Positions 38,111 to 46,433 of a stretch of DNA of 64,000 bases are shown here, piece after piece. A model generated the notes under the pieces. That model worked only from the letters and a program-made list of their open reading frames with translations. It was not told where the DNA came from and ran no database searches. Each line of letters begins with the position of its first letter. Position 1 is the first letter of the stretch. The DNA is from Pseudomonas sp. SID14000. Lineage in GTDB: Bacteria > Pseudomonadota > Gammaproteobacteria > Pseudomonadales > Pseudomonadaceae. Both the position numbers and the translations under genes were made by a program. The stretch covers positions 124,001-188,000 of the forward strand of contig NZ_NFZQ01000001.1 in NCBI RefSeq assembly GCF_002165135.1, in the 5' to 3' direction.

Positions 38111-38469
38111 GGCTGCTCCTCACGCCGACCCTGGCGGTGGATGAGCTTTTGCATCAGCACACCGACGAACACCAGGGTCAACAGGCAGGAGATCAGCAAG
38201 GCACCGGCTATGGCCCAGAAGTCGGCGGCGATATCCCTGGCGTACACCATCACCCCCACCGCCGGCGGCACCAGCAACAGCGGCAGGTAACGCAGCAGGC
38301 TGCTGGCGGCCTCGTTCAGCGGCTTGCCAACCTCACCACGGGCCATGAGGAAGGCCAACAGCAGCAACAGGCCGATGATCGGCCCCGGCAGAAACGGCAC
38401 CAATAGGTGATTGATCGCCGTCCCCAGCAGCTGGAACAGCACCAGCCAGGTCAAACCACGCAACAGCAT
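38107..38469 (-). CDS. lrgA: CidA/LrgA-family membrane protein
   Basis: This 120-residue protein has four hydrophobic helices and the LrgA signature LPGPIIGLLLL near 29-39, with LLVPPAVGVMVY near 65-76. It is the holin-like partner of the LrgB protein encoded immediately downstream with a 4-nt overlap. GGGAGA lies 5 nt upstream of the ATG. Divergent maoC begins 144 bp away. Confidence 0.86.
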   Translation of the reverse strand: MLLRGLTWLVLFQLLGTAINHLLVPFLPGPIIGLLLLLAFLMARGEVGKPLNEAASSLLRYLPLLLVPPAVGVMVYARDIAADFWAIAGALLISCLLTLVFVGVLMQKLIHRQGRREEQP

Positions 38470-38613
38470 AAGGCATCTCCCTCGGGCATGGCCGCCATTA
38501 TAAGCATGTGCCGCCATATACCGATATTCGTCGAAATGCAGACAACTTGACTGAAACGGTTCGCCGTGCTGATCTTGCACTTTCGTGCCAACTGACAAAC
38601 TGGAGAGTCCGCG

Positions 38614-39069
38614 ATGCCCTATGTACCGGTTACAGAGCTTTCGCAGTACGTTGGTAAGGAACTGGGCCGCTCGGCCTGGCTGAAGATCGACCAGCAGCGT
38701 ATCAACCTGTTCGCCGAAGCCACAGGCGATTTCCAGTTCATCCACGTCGACCCGGAAAAGGCGGCGAAAACCCCGTTTGGCAGCACGATCGCCCACGGTT
38801 TCCTGACATTGTCGCTGATTCCCAAGCTGATCGAGGACATCCTGGTCCTGCCGGAAGGACTGAAGATGGTGGTGAACTACGGGCTGGACAGCGTGCGGTT
38901 CATCCAGCCGGTCAAGGTCGACAGCCTGGTGCGGCTGAAGGTGGACCTGGCCGAGGTGGTGGAGAAGAAGCCGGGGCAATGGCTGCTCAAGGCGATTGCC
39001 ACGCTGGAGATCGACGGTGAAGAGAAGCCTGCCTACATAGCCGAGTCGCTTTCCCTCTGCTTTGTCTGA
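38614..39069 (+). CDS. MaoC-family dehydratase
   Basis: This 151-residue hot-dog-fold protein resembles R-specific enoyl-CoA hydratases and NodN-like MaoC proteins. The hydratase-2 motif is complete: [18 protein letters not shown], with Asp39 and His44 as likely catalytic residues, followed by [17 protein letters not shown]. Substrates could be medium-chain enoyl-CoAs. No pha or fad genes adjoin, so the pathway is unassigned. The protein shows no signal peptide. Confidence 0.88.
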   Translation: MPYVPVTELSQYVGKELGRSAWLKIDQQRINLFAEATGDFQFIHVDPEKAAKTPFGSTIAHGFLTLSLIPKLIEDILVLPEGLKMVVNYGLDSVRFIQPVKVDSLVRLKVDLAEVVEKKPGQWLLKAIATLEIDGEEKPAYIAESLSLCFV

Positions 39070-39076
39070 TTGAGCC

Positions 39077-39142
39077 ATTCGCGGGCACGCCCGCTCCCAC
39101 AGAGTTCACGGAATACCTGTGGGAGCGGGCGCGCCCGCGAAG
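39077..39142. repeat. REP inverted pair after the MaoC gene
   Basis: TTCGCGGGCACGCCCGCTCC faces GGAGCGGGCGCGCCCGCGAA with a short spacer. The element is of the GCGGGC-type and lies in the 182-bp gap before prmA. Confidence 0.85.
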
Positions 39143-39251
39143 AAGCCGGCACGGTGTTCCGGCGTCCTCTACAAACCCACCGCACTCGCGTAAACTGCCA
39201 GCCTTCGCGCAGCCTAGGGCTGCCCCTGTCGATTTACCAAAGGTGCCCGCC

Positions 39252-40130
39252 ATGCCCTGGCTGCAAGTACGCCTGGCCATCAGCCCGGAACAAGCCGAAA
39301 CCTACGAAGATGCCCTGCTCGAAGTAGGTGCCGTCTCGGTCACGTTCATGGACGCCGAGGATCAACCGATCTTCGAGCCAGACCTCAACACCACTCCGCT
39401 GTGGTCGCATACCCACCTGCTGGCCCTGTTCGAGGCCGACGCCGAGCCCGAGCAGGTGTTCTCCCACCTGCGCCTGCTGACTGGTGCCGAGCTGCCCGAA
39501 CACCAGGCCGAGGTGATCGAGGACCAGGACTGGGAACGCAGCTGGATGGACAACTTCCAGCCGATGCGCTTCGGTCGCCGCCTGTGGATCGTGCCCAGCT
39601 GGCACGAGGCCCCGGAACAGGACGCGGTGAACCTGCTGCTGGACCCGGGCCTGGCGTTCGGCACCGGCACCCACCCCACTACCGCCCTGTGCCTGGAATG
39701 GCTCGACGGCCAACAGCTTGAAGGCACCCAGGTGCTGGACTTTGGCTGCGGCTCGGGCATTCTGGCCATCGCCGCGCTGCTGCTGGGCGCCCGTGAAGCG
39801 GTCGGCACCGACATCGACGTGCAGGCCATCGAGGCTTCGCGCGACAACGCCCAGCGCAACGGCATCGCCGACGAAAAGCTGGCGCTGTACCTGCCCGAGC
39901 ACATGCCGGCCATGCAGGCCGACGTGCTGGTCGCCAACATCCTCGCCGGCCCGCTGGTGTCGCTGGCACCGCAACTGTCCGGCCTGGTCCGCCCAGGGGG
40001 CCTGCTGGCGCTGTCGGGCATCCTCGCCGAGCAGGGTGAGGAAGTGGCCGCGGCCTATGCCGCCGACTTCGAGCTGGACCCGATCGTCGTGCGCGACGGC
40101 TGGGTACGCATCAGTGGTCGCCGCCGTTAA
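39252..40130 (+). CDS. prmA: Ribosomal protein L11 methyltransferase
   Basis: PrmA (292 residues) trimethylates ribosomal protein L11. The N-terminal L11-binding domain is followed by the SAM domain with [21 protein letters not shown] (about 131-151) and motif [16 protein letters not shown] (about 160-174). The ATG at 39252 gives the usual MPWLQVRL start. The downstream zinc-ribbon protein gene follows after 42 nt, and the order prmA-DUF3426-dusB-fis is standard in Pseudomonas. Confidence 0.96.
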   Translation: MPWLQVRLAISPEQAETYEDALLEVGAVSVTFMDAEDQPIFEPDLNTTPLWSHTHLLALFEADAEPEQVFSHLRLLTGAELPEHQAEVIEDQDWERSWMDNFQPMRFGRRLWIVPSWHEAPEQDAVNLLLDPGLAFGTGTHPTTALCLEWLDGQQLEGTQVLDFGCGSGILAIAALLLGAREAVGTDIDVQAIEASRDNAQRNGIADEKLALYLPEHMPAMQADVLVANILAGPLVSLAPQLSGLVRPGGLLALSGILAEQGEEVAAAYAADFELDPIVVRDGWVRISGRRR

Positions 40131-40172
40131 GCGGGCCTAGAATACTTCTCTGCACAGCTCCCGGATCGCCGC

Positions 40173-41534
40173 ATGACCGACAGTTTCGTCACCCAGTGCC
40201 CGCATTGCCAGACCAGCTTTCGCGTCACCCACCACCAGTTGAGCGTGGCCCGCGGCGTGGTGCGCTGCGGCCACTGCCTGCAGGTGTTCAACGCCGCCAG
40301 GCAGTTGCTGGAGCAAAACCGCGCCAGCGGAGCCAGCGCACCTGCGGTGCCGGCGCCGATGCCAGTTGCACCTGCCGAGCCGCAGGTCGACCCGGCAATC
40401 GCACCCGAACCTGCCGCCAGCGAGCGCAGCATCACCCCGGACGAGGACTGGGCGCTCACCACCCAGGCGCTGGACGCGCTCGACCTCGACATGGAACTGG
40501 AGCGCCTGGAGCGCCGCGGCCAACCGGCCACGGCTCGCTCGGCCAGCCAGGGTGACAGCCTGCAGGCGCGGCGTGACGAACTGCACCCGGACGAACATGC
40601 CAACGACCTGTTCGGTACGGCTACCGATGAGCCGTTCGAACCGCAACTGGCGGCAGAGCCCGCGCCCGTGCTGCGGGAGCCGGAGCCCCTGGAGCTTGAC
40701 CTGGAACCCACTCCTGGCGACCGTACCGAGCCGACGCTAGGCGGCAATCTGGACCTGGATATCGACGACGAGCCGCCGGTACGCCATGCCGCCGAAATCG
40801 ATGAGCACTCCGAATTCAACGAACCGCTGCGCGCCAGCGATGACGAAATCCCGGAGAAGGGCCTGAGCGCCCGCGACGAGGAGCCGCTGGAGCTGCACCT
40901 GTCAGCACGCGATGACGCCCCCCTCGAGCCCTTGCCCGGCGAACGCCTGGAACCAGGCCTTGCCGGCAAAGCCGAGCGCCCGGCGCGCAAGGAACCGCTG
41001 GTCGACGTGGTCGACGACCCGCTACAACTGGGCTGGGAAAAGCCCGCGCCCAACTGGGGCAAGCGCCTGCTGTGGGGCCTCCTGACCCTGCTGGCTGCTG
41101 GTTTGCTGGCGTTCCAGTACGTGTGGTACCACTTCGACGAAATGGCCCGTCAGGACCAGTACCGGCCGCTCTTCCAGCAAATCTGCCCGCTGGTCGGCTG
41201 CGAGGTGCCGACCCGCGTCGATATTGCCCGAATCAAGAGCAGCAACCTGGTGGTACGCAGCCATCCGGACTTCAAGGGTGCGCTGATCGTCGATGCGATC
41301 ATCTACAACCGCGCGCCGTTCGCCCAGCCGTTCCCGCTGCTGGAACTGCGCTTCGCCGACCTCAATGGCCAGCTGATCGCCAGCCGGCGCTTCAAGCCTA
41401 GCGAGTACCTGTCGGGTGAATTGGCCGGGCGCGGCGAAATGCCCAGCCAGACTCCGATCCATATCGCCCTGGACATCCTCGACCCGGGGCCTAAGGCCGT
41501 CAATTACAGCCTGAGCTTCCGTTCGCCGGAATAA
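40173..41534 (+). CDS. Zinc-ribbon/DUF3426 membrane protein
   Basis: This 453-residue protein starts with an MJ0042-type zinc ribbon: CPHC at 9-12 and CGHC at 32-35. A long acidic, proline-rich and probably disordered linker (about 45-290) follows. It contains a short internal repeat, LSARDEEPLELH/LSARDDAPLEPL, at 231-254. One membrane helix (about 299-318) precedes a C-terminal DUF3426 domain (about 330-453), probably periplasmic. The function is unknown. The linker length varies among homologues. Confidence 0.87.
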   Translation: MTDSFVTQCPHCQTSFRVTHHQLSVARGVVRCGHCLQVFNAARQLLEQNRASGASAPAVPAPMPVAPAEPQVDPAIAPEPAASERSITPDEDWALTTQALDALDLDMELERLERRGQPATARSASQGDSLQARRDELHPDEHANDLFGTATDEPFEPQLAAEPAPVLREPEPLELDLEPTPGDRTEPTLGGNLDLDIDDEPPVRHAAEIDEHSEFNEPLRASDDEIPEKGLSARDEEPLELHLSARDDAPLEPLPGERLEPGLAGKAERPARKEPLVDVVDDPLQLGWEKPAPNWGKRLLWGLLTLLAAGLLAFQYVWYHFDEMARQDQYRPLFQQICPLVGCEVPTRVDIARIKSSNLVVRSHPDFKGALIVDAIIYNRAPFAQPFPLLELRFADLNGQLIASRRFKPSEYLSGELAGRGEMPSQTPIHIALDILDPGPKAVNYSLSFRSPE

Positions 41535-41542
41535 CCACCAAC

Positions 41543-41632
41543 CCTGTGGGAGCGGGCGCACCCGAGAATGCGGGCGAAGCCCGTGCCATCGATCGCGCCG
41601 CTTGCTTCGCGGGCACGCCCGCTCCCACAGGG
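41543..41632. repeat. REP inverted pair upstream of dusB
   Basis: CCCTGTGGGAGCGGGCGCAC and the facing GCGGGCACGCCCGCTCCCAC flank about 45 nt. The left unit is degenerate in its second arm. It lies between the DUF3426 gene and the dusB-fis promoter region. Confidence 0.8.
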
Positions 41633-41709
41633 GCCGCGCAAGGTCCTGGATCCTCACCCATACCAAATGTCATAAGCCGACAACTGTTCAGATTTTATCC
41701 AAATCCATC

Positions 41710-41738
41710 TTTATCCGGTCACCGAGAGCGGGTATTAT
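41710..41738 (+). promoter_or_regulatory. Candidate promoter of dusB-fis
   Basis: TATTAT at 41733-41738 is a fair -10 box, with TTTATC at 41710-41715 as a poor -35 at 17-nt spacing, 51 nt before the dusB ATG. AT-rich sequence lies just upstream. This is a weak match and the assignment is inference. Confidence 0.3.
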
Positions 41739-41788
41739 GCCAACCCTTTTTCGAACTCCAAGATTCGGCCCCACAACAGGGATCACCT

Positions 41789-42802
41789 ATGTCGGCGGTA
41801 CGCATCGGCCCATACACACTACGTAACAACCTGATTCTCGCGCCCATGGCCGGGGTCACGGACCAGCCTTTCCGTACACTTTGCCAGCGCTTGGGCGCCG
41901 GCATGGTGGTGTCGGAGATGGTCTCCAGCGACATGAGCCTGTGGAACAGCCGCAAGTCGAGCCTGCGCCGCATCCATGAAGGTGATCCCGAGCCACGCTC
42001 GGTGCAGATCGCCGGTGGTGACGCGCAGATGATGGCGGCGGCAGCAAAGGCCAATGTCGAAGCAGGCGCCCAGATCATTGATATCAACATGGGCTGCCCG
42101 GCAAAAAAAGTCTGCAACAAAGCCGCAGGCTCTGCTTTATTGAGAGATGAAGCCTTGGTCAGCGAGATCCTTCACGCCGTGGTCGGCGCCGTGGACGTCC
42201 CGGTGACCCTGAAGATCCGCACCGGTTGGGACCGGGCGAACAAGAACGGCCTGAACGTGGCGAAGATCGCCGAGCAGGCCGGCATCCAGGCGCTGGCGGT
42301 GCATGGCCGCACACGCGCCGACCTGTACACCGGCGAAGCCGAATACGACACCATCGCTGCCATCAAGCAGGCGGTGTCGATCCCGGTTTTTGCCAACGGC
42401 GATATCACTTCGCCAGAAAAGGCCCGGGCGGTGCTGGACGCCACCGGGGTCGATGGCCTGTTGATCGGCCGGGCCGCCCAAGGGCGGCCATGGATCTTTC
42501 GCGAGATCGAGCATTACCTGCGCACTGGCGAACACCTGCCAGCGCCGCAACTGGATGAAGTGGAACGCATCCTGCTGGAGCACCTGGCCGCGCTGCATGC
42601 CTTCTATGGCGATGTAATGGGCGTACGTATCGCCCGCAAGCACGTTGGCTGGTACCTGGCAACACGACCCGGCGGCAAGGAGTTTCGCTCCCGGTTCAAC
42701 GCTTTGGAAGACACACAAGCGCAGTGCGCCAACGTTCGTGCGTTTTTCAGCGAACGTCGACAGAGCCTTGAGACAGAGGACGGACAAGGGGTGGCCGCAT
42801 GA
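41789..42802 (+). CDS. dusB: tRNA-dihydrouridine synthase B
   Basis: DusB (337 residues) reduces uridine to dihydrouridine in the tRNA D-loop using FMN. The TIM-barrel N-terminus [15 protein letters not shown] (about 15-29), the catalytic Cys103 in [20 protein letters not shown] and the VHGRTR phosphate loop are present. As in E. coli, fis follows and the two genes overlap (ATGA), so the fis level is tied to dusB transcription. Confidence 0.96.
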   Translation: MSAVRIGPYTLRNNLILAPMAGVTDQPFRTLCQRLGAGMVVSEMVSSDMSLWNSRKSSLRRIHEGDPEPRSVQIAGGDAQMMAAAAKANVEAGAQIIDINMGCPAKKVCNKAAGSALLRDEALVSEILHAVVGAVDVPVTLKIRTGWDRANKNGLNVAKIAEQAGIQALAVHGRTRADLYTGEAEYDTIAAIKQAVSIPVFANGDITSPEKARAVLDATGVDGLLIGRAAQGRPWIFREIEHYLRTGEHLPAPQLDEVERILLEHLAALHAFYGDVMGVRIARKHVGWYLATRPGGKEFRSRFNALEDTQAQCANVRAFFSERRQSLETEDGQGVAA

Positions 42803-43119
42803 CGATGATGACCGAGACATTTGTGAGTGGAACAACGCCCGTGAGCGACAACGCCAACCTGAAACAGCACCTCAACACGCCGAGCGAAGAGGGCCAGACC
42901 CTTCGCGACAGCGTCGAGAAGGCGCTGCACAACTACTTCGCCCACCTGGAAGGCGCGACCGTGACGGACGTGTACAACCTGGTGCTCTCCGAAGTCGAGG
43001 CGCCCCTGCTCGAAAGCGTGATGAACTACGTGAAGGGCAACCAGACCAAGGCCAGCGAGATGCTCGGGCTGAACCGAGGCACCCTGCGCAAGAAGCTCAA
43101 GCAGTACGACTTGTTGTAA
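42799..43119 (+). CDS. fis: Nucleoid protein Fis
   Basis: Fis (106 residues) is the growth-phase nucleoid protein that bends DNA and activates rRNA promoters. The C-terminal helix-turn-helix [20 protein letters not shown]...[15 protein letters not shown] is nearly invariant in gammaproteobacteria. Its ATG overlaps the dusB stop. An internal ATG or GTG could give a slightly shorter protein, but the overlap makes 42799 likely. A strong terminator follows 18 nt after the stop. Confidence 0.97.
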   Translation: MTMMTETFVSGTTPVSDNANLKQHLNTPSEEGQTLRDSVEKALHNYFAHLEGATVTDVYNLVLSEVEAPLLESVMNYVKGNQTKASEMLGLNRGTLRKKLKQYDLL

Positions 43120-43136
43120 GCCAGAATCCCAACCAG

Positions 43137-43167
43137 AAAAGGCGGCTCCAACAGAGGCGCCTTTTTT
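43137..43167 (+). terminator. Intrinsic terminator of dusB-fis
   Basis: AAAAGGCG pairs with CGCCTTTT, with a short inner GCTC/GAG helix in the loop, followed by a run of six T residues at 43162-43167. This is the clearest intergenic intrinsic terminator in the window, separating fis from purH. Confidence 0.9.
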
Positions 43168-43197
43168 GCTGACTCCACCGCGTTATTGGAACCCGAA

Positions 43198-44805
43198 ATG
43201 ACCGACCAGACTACCCGCCTGCCAGTCCGCCGCGCCCTGATCAGCGTCTCCGACAAGACCGGTATCCTCGAATTCGCCCGTGAGCTGCAGCAGCTCGGTG
43301 TCGAGATCCTGTCCACCGGCGGCACCTACAAGCTGCTCAAGGACAACGGCGTCAACGCGGTGGAAGTGGCCGACTACACCGGCTTCGCCGAAATGATGGA
43401 TGGCCGGGTCAAGACCCTGCACCCGAAAATCCACGGTGGCATCCTCGGCCGTCGCGGCACCGACGACGCCATCATGAACGAGCACGGCATCAAGCCGATC
43501 GACCTGGTGGCGGTCAACCTGTACCCGTTCGAAGCGACCATTTCCAAGCCTGGCTGTGACCTGCCGACCGCTATCGAGAACATCGACATCGGCGGCCCGA
43601 CCATGGTCCGTTCGGCTGCCAAGAACCACAAGGACGTGGCCATCGTGGTCAACGCCAGCGACTACGCCGGCATCGTCGAAGGCCTCAAGGCCGGCGGCCT
43701 GACCTACGCCCAGCGCTTCGACCTGATGCTCAAGGCGTTCGAACACACCGCAGCCTACGACGGCATGATCGCCAACTACATGGGCACCATCGACCAGGCC
43801 AAAGAGACCCTGAGCACCGAAGGCCGCAGCGAATTCCCGCGCACCTTCAACAGCCAGTTCGTCAAGGCCCAGGAAATGCGCTACGGCGAGAACCCGCACC
43901 AGAGCGCGGCGTTCTACGTAGAAGCGAAGAAAGGCGAAGCCAGCGTTTCCACTGCCATCCAGCTGCAGGGCAAGGAGCTGTCGTTCAACAACGTGGCCGA
44001 CACCGACGCCGCACTGGAATGCGTGAAGAGCTTCGTCAAACCGGCCTGCGTCATCGTCAAGCACGCCAACCCGTGCGGCGTGGCCGTAGTACCTGAAGAC
44101 GAAGGCGGCATCCGCAAGGCCTACGACCTGGCCTACGCCACCGACACCGAGTCGGCGTTCGGCGGCATCATTGCCTTCAACCGCGAGCTGGACGGCGAAA
44201 CCGCCAAGGCCATCGTCGACCGCCAGTTCGTCGAAGTGATCATCGCGCCGAAGATCTCCCAGGCGGCCCGCGAGGTGGTTGCCGCCAAGCAGAACGTACG
44301 CCTGCTGGAATGCGGCGAGTGGCCAGCCGAGCGCGCTGCCGGTTGGGACTTCAAGCGCGTCAACGGTGGCCTGCTGGTGCAGAGCCGCGATATCGGCATG
44401 ATCACTGCCGATGACCTGAAGATCGTTACCAAACGTGCACCAACCGAGCAAGAGATCCACGACCTGGTGTTCGCCTGGAAAGTGGCCAAGTTCGTCAAAT
44501 CCAACGCCATTGTCTACGCCAAGCAGCGCCAGACCATCGGCGTCGGCGCCGGCCAGATGAGCCGCGTCAACTCCGCGCGCATTGCTGCAATCAAGGCCGA
44601 GCATGCCGGCCTGCAGGTGCAGGGCGCAGTCATGGCGTCGGATGCGTTCTTCCCGTTCCGTGATGGCATCGACAATGCGGCTAAAGTGGGTATCAGCGCC
44701 GTGATCCAGCCAGGTGGTTCGATGCGTGATGCCGAGGTGATTGCTGCCGCTGACGAAGCCGGTATCGCCATGGTCTTCACCGGTATGCGCCACTTCCGCC
44801 ACTAA
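43198..44805 (+). CDS. purH: Bifunctional AICAR formyltransferase/IMP cyclohydrolase
   Basis: PurH (535 residues) carries out the last two steps of IMP synthesis. The N-terminal cyclohydrolase (MGS-like fold, about 1-200) shows [37 protein letters not shown] and the [10 protein letters not shown] strand. The C-terminal transformylase has [14 protein letters not shown] with the catalytic Lys-His, and ends SDAFFPFRD...QPGGSMRD. The start is the ATG at 43198. A REP pair separates it from purD. Confidence 0.97.
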   Translation: MTDQTTRLPVRRALISVSDKTGILEFARELQQLGVEILSTGGTYKLLKDNGVNAVEVADYTGFAEMMDGRVKTLHPKIHGGILGRRGTDDAIMNEHGIKPIDLVAVNLYPFEATISKPGCDLPTAIENIDIGGPTMVRSAAKNHKDVAIVVNASDYAGIVEGLKAGGLTYAQRFDLMLKAFEHTAAYDGMIANYMGTIDQAKETLSTEGRSEFPRTFNSQFVKAQEMRYGENPHQSAAFYVEAKKGEASVSTAIQLQGKELSFNNVADTDAALECVKSFVKPACVIVKHANPCGVAVVPEDEGGIRKAYDLAYATDTESAFGGIIAFNRELDGETAKAIVDRQFVEVIIAPKISQAAREVVAAKQNVRLLECGEWPAERAAGWDFKRVNGGLLVQSRDIGMITADDLKIVTKRAPTEQEIHDLVFAWKVAKFVKSNAIVYAKQRQTIGVGAGQMSRVNSARIAAIKAEHAGLQVQGAVMASDAFFPFRDGIDNAAKVGISAVIQPGGSMRDAEVIAAADEAGIAMVFTGMRHFRH

Positions 44806-44835
44806 TCAAGATGGGCGGCCGATCCTCGGCCTTGC

Positions 44836-44955
44836 TTGTGGGAGCGGCCTTGCGTCGCGACAGGGGCGCGTAGCGGCCCCAGATTTTCAGCTTCGCAGCA
44901 GAAATTGCCGGGGCCGCTTTGCGGCCCTTTCGCGACACAAGGCCGCTCCCACACA
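44836..44955. repeat. REP inverted pair between purH and purD
   Basis: TTGTGGGAGCGGCCTTGCGT and the facing TCGCGACACAAGGCCGCTCC enclose inner GGGGCCGC/GCGGCCCC stems. It fills most of the 188-bp gap between two genes of the same pathway on the same strand, so it may adjust relative message levels. Confidence 0.86.
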
Positions 44956-44993
44956 AAAAACGGGATCGGCCAGACAGAATTCGAGGTTTTGAC

Positions 44994-46289
44994 ATGAAAG
45001 TATTGATCATCGGCAGCGGCGGCCGTGAGCACGCCCTGGCCTGGAAAGTCGCCCAGGACCCACGCGTCGAGAAAGTCTTCGTTGCCCCAGGCAACGCCGG
45101 CACCGCCATTGAAGCCAAATGCGAGAACGTCGCCATCGACGTGTGCGCCCTGGAACAATTGGCTGACTTCGCCGAGAAGAACGTCGACCTGACCATCGTC
45201 GGCCCGGAAGCGCCGCTGGTCATCGGCGTGGTCGACCTGTTCCGCAGCCGCGGCCTGGACTGCTTCGGTCCGACCAAGGGCGCGGCGCAACTGGAAGGTT
45301 CCAAGGCCTTCACCAAGGACTTCCTGGCGCGTCACAAGATCCCGACCGCCGACTACCAGAACTTCACCGAAATCGAGCCAGCGCTGGCCTACCTGCAGGA
45401 AAAAGGCGCGCCGATCGTGATCAAGGCCGACGGCCTGGCCGCGGGCAAGGGCGTGATCGTAGCCATGACCCTGGAAGAAGCCGAAGCCGCCGTGCGTGAC
45501 ATGCTGGCCGGCAACGCCTTCGGTGATGCCGGCTCCCGCGTGGTCATCGAAGAGTTCCTCGACGGCGAGGAAGCCAGCTTCATCGTCATGGTCGACGGCC
45601 AGAACGTGCTGCCCATGGCCACCAGCCAGGACCACAAGCGCGTCGGCGACCAGGACACCGGCCCGAACACCGGCGGCATGGGTGCCTACTCCCCAGCCCC
45701 GGTGGTCACCGCCGAAGTGCACCAGCGCGTGATGGACCAGGTGATCTGGCCGACCGTGCGCGGCATGGCCGAGGAAGGCAACGTCTACACCGGCTTCCTC
45801 TACGCCGGCCTGATGATCGACAAGGCGGGCAACCCCAAGGTCATCGAGTTCAACTGCCGCTTCGGCGACCCTGAGACCCAGCCGGTCATGCTGCGCCTGG
45901 AGTCGAGCCTGGTACTGCTGGTCGAGGCCGCATTCGCCAAGGCGCTGGACAAGGTCGAAGCGCAGTGGGACCCGCGTCCGAGCCTGGGCGTGGTGCTGGC
46001 TGCCGGCGGTTACCCGGGCGACTACGCCAAGGGCGACGTGATCAACGGCCTGGAGGCGGCAGCCAAGATCGAAGGCAAGGTGTTCCATGCCGGTACTTCG
46101 CTCAAAAATGGCCAAGTGGTCACCAACGGCGGTCGCGTCCTGTGTGCCACTGCCATGGGCAGCACCGTTGCCGACGCGCAGCAGCAGGCTTACCGCCTGG
46201 CCAAGGAAGTAAGCTGGAACGGCAGCTTCTACCGCACCGACATCGGCTACCGGGCTATCGCCCGCGAGCGCGGTGAGCACCAACAGTAA
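44994..46289 (+). CDS. purD: Phosphoribosylamine-glycine ligase
   Basis: PurD (431 residues) makes GAR from phosphoribosylamine, glycine and ATP. It is an ATP-grasp enzyme: the N-domain starts MKVLIIGSGGREHALAWK, the ATP-grasp core includes IVIKADGLAAGKGV, and NPKVIEFNCRFGDPETQPVM holds the metal-binding residues. The start is at 44994; the frame is open upstream through the REP pair but without similarity. A GCCGCAG/CTGCGGC hairpin at 46313-46336 lies after the stop without a U-tract. Confidence 0.97.
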   Translation: MKVLIIGSGGREHALAWKVAQDPRVEKVFVAPGNAGTAIEAKCENVAIDVCALEQLADFAEKNVDLTIVGPEAPLVIGVVDLFRSRGLDCFGPTKGAAQLEGSKAFTKDFLARHKIPTADYQNFTEIEPALAYLQEKGAPIVIKADGLAAGKGVIVAMTLEEAEAAVRDMLAGNAFGDAGSRVVIEEFLDGEEASFIVMVDGQNVLPMATSQDHKRVGDQDTGPNTGGMGAYSPAPVVTAEVHQRVMDQVIWPTVRGMAEEGNVYTGFLYAGLMIDKAGNPKVIEFNCRFGDPETQPVMLRLESSLVLLVEAAFAKALDKVEAQWDPRPSLGVVLAAGGYPGDYAKGDVINGLEAAAKIEGKVFHAGTSLKNGQVVTNGGRVLCATAMGSTVADAQQQAYRLAKEVSWNGSFYRTDIGYRAIARERGEHQQ

Positions 46290-46433
46290 GTTGTACCGGA
46301 TTGCCACAGCGCGCCGCAGCACCTTGTGCCTGCGGCATCCGGCTCGTCGACAGGGCCCCCAGGGGCCTTGCCTTCGACTTGGCGCGCCGCGCATAGTTAG
46401 TACCCGGCACCTTGGCTAAGAAGGGATTTCGTA

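Noticed and set aside
43183..44802. 539-residue open frame on the minus strand opposite purH
   Set aside because: It is the shadow of purH in high-GC DNA; it shows no family motifs, and its codon pattern is the complement of a real gene.
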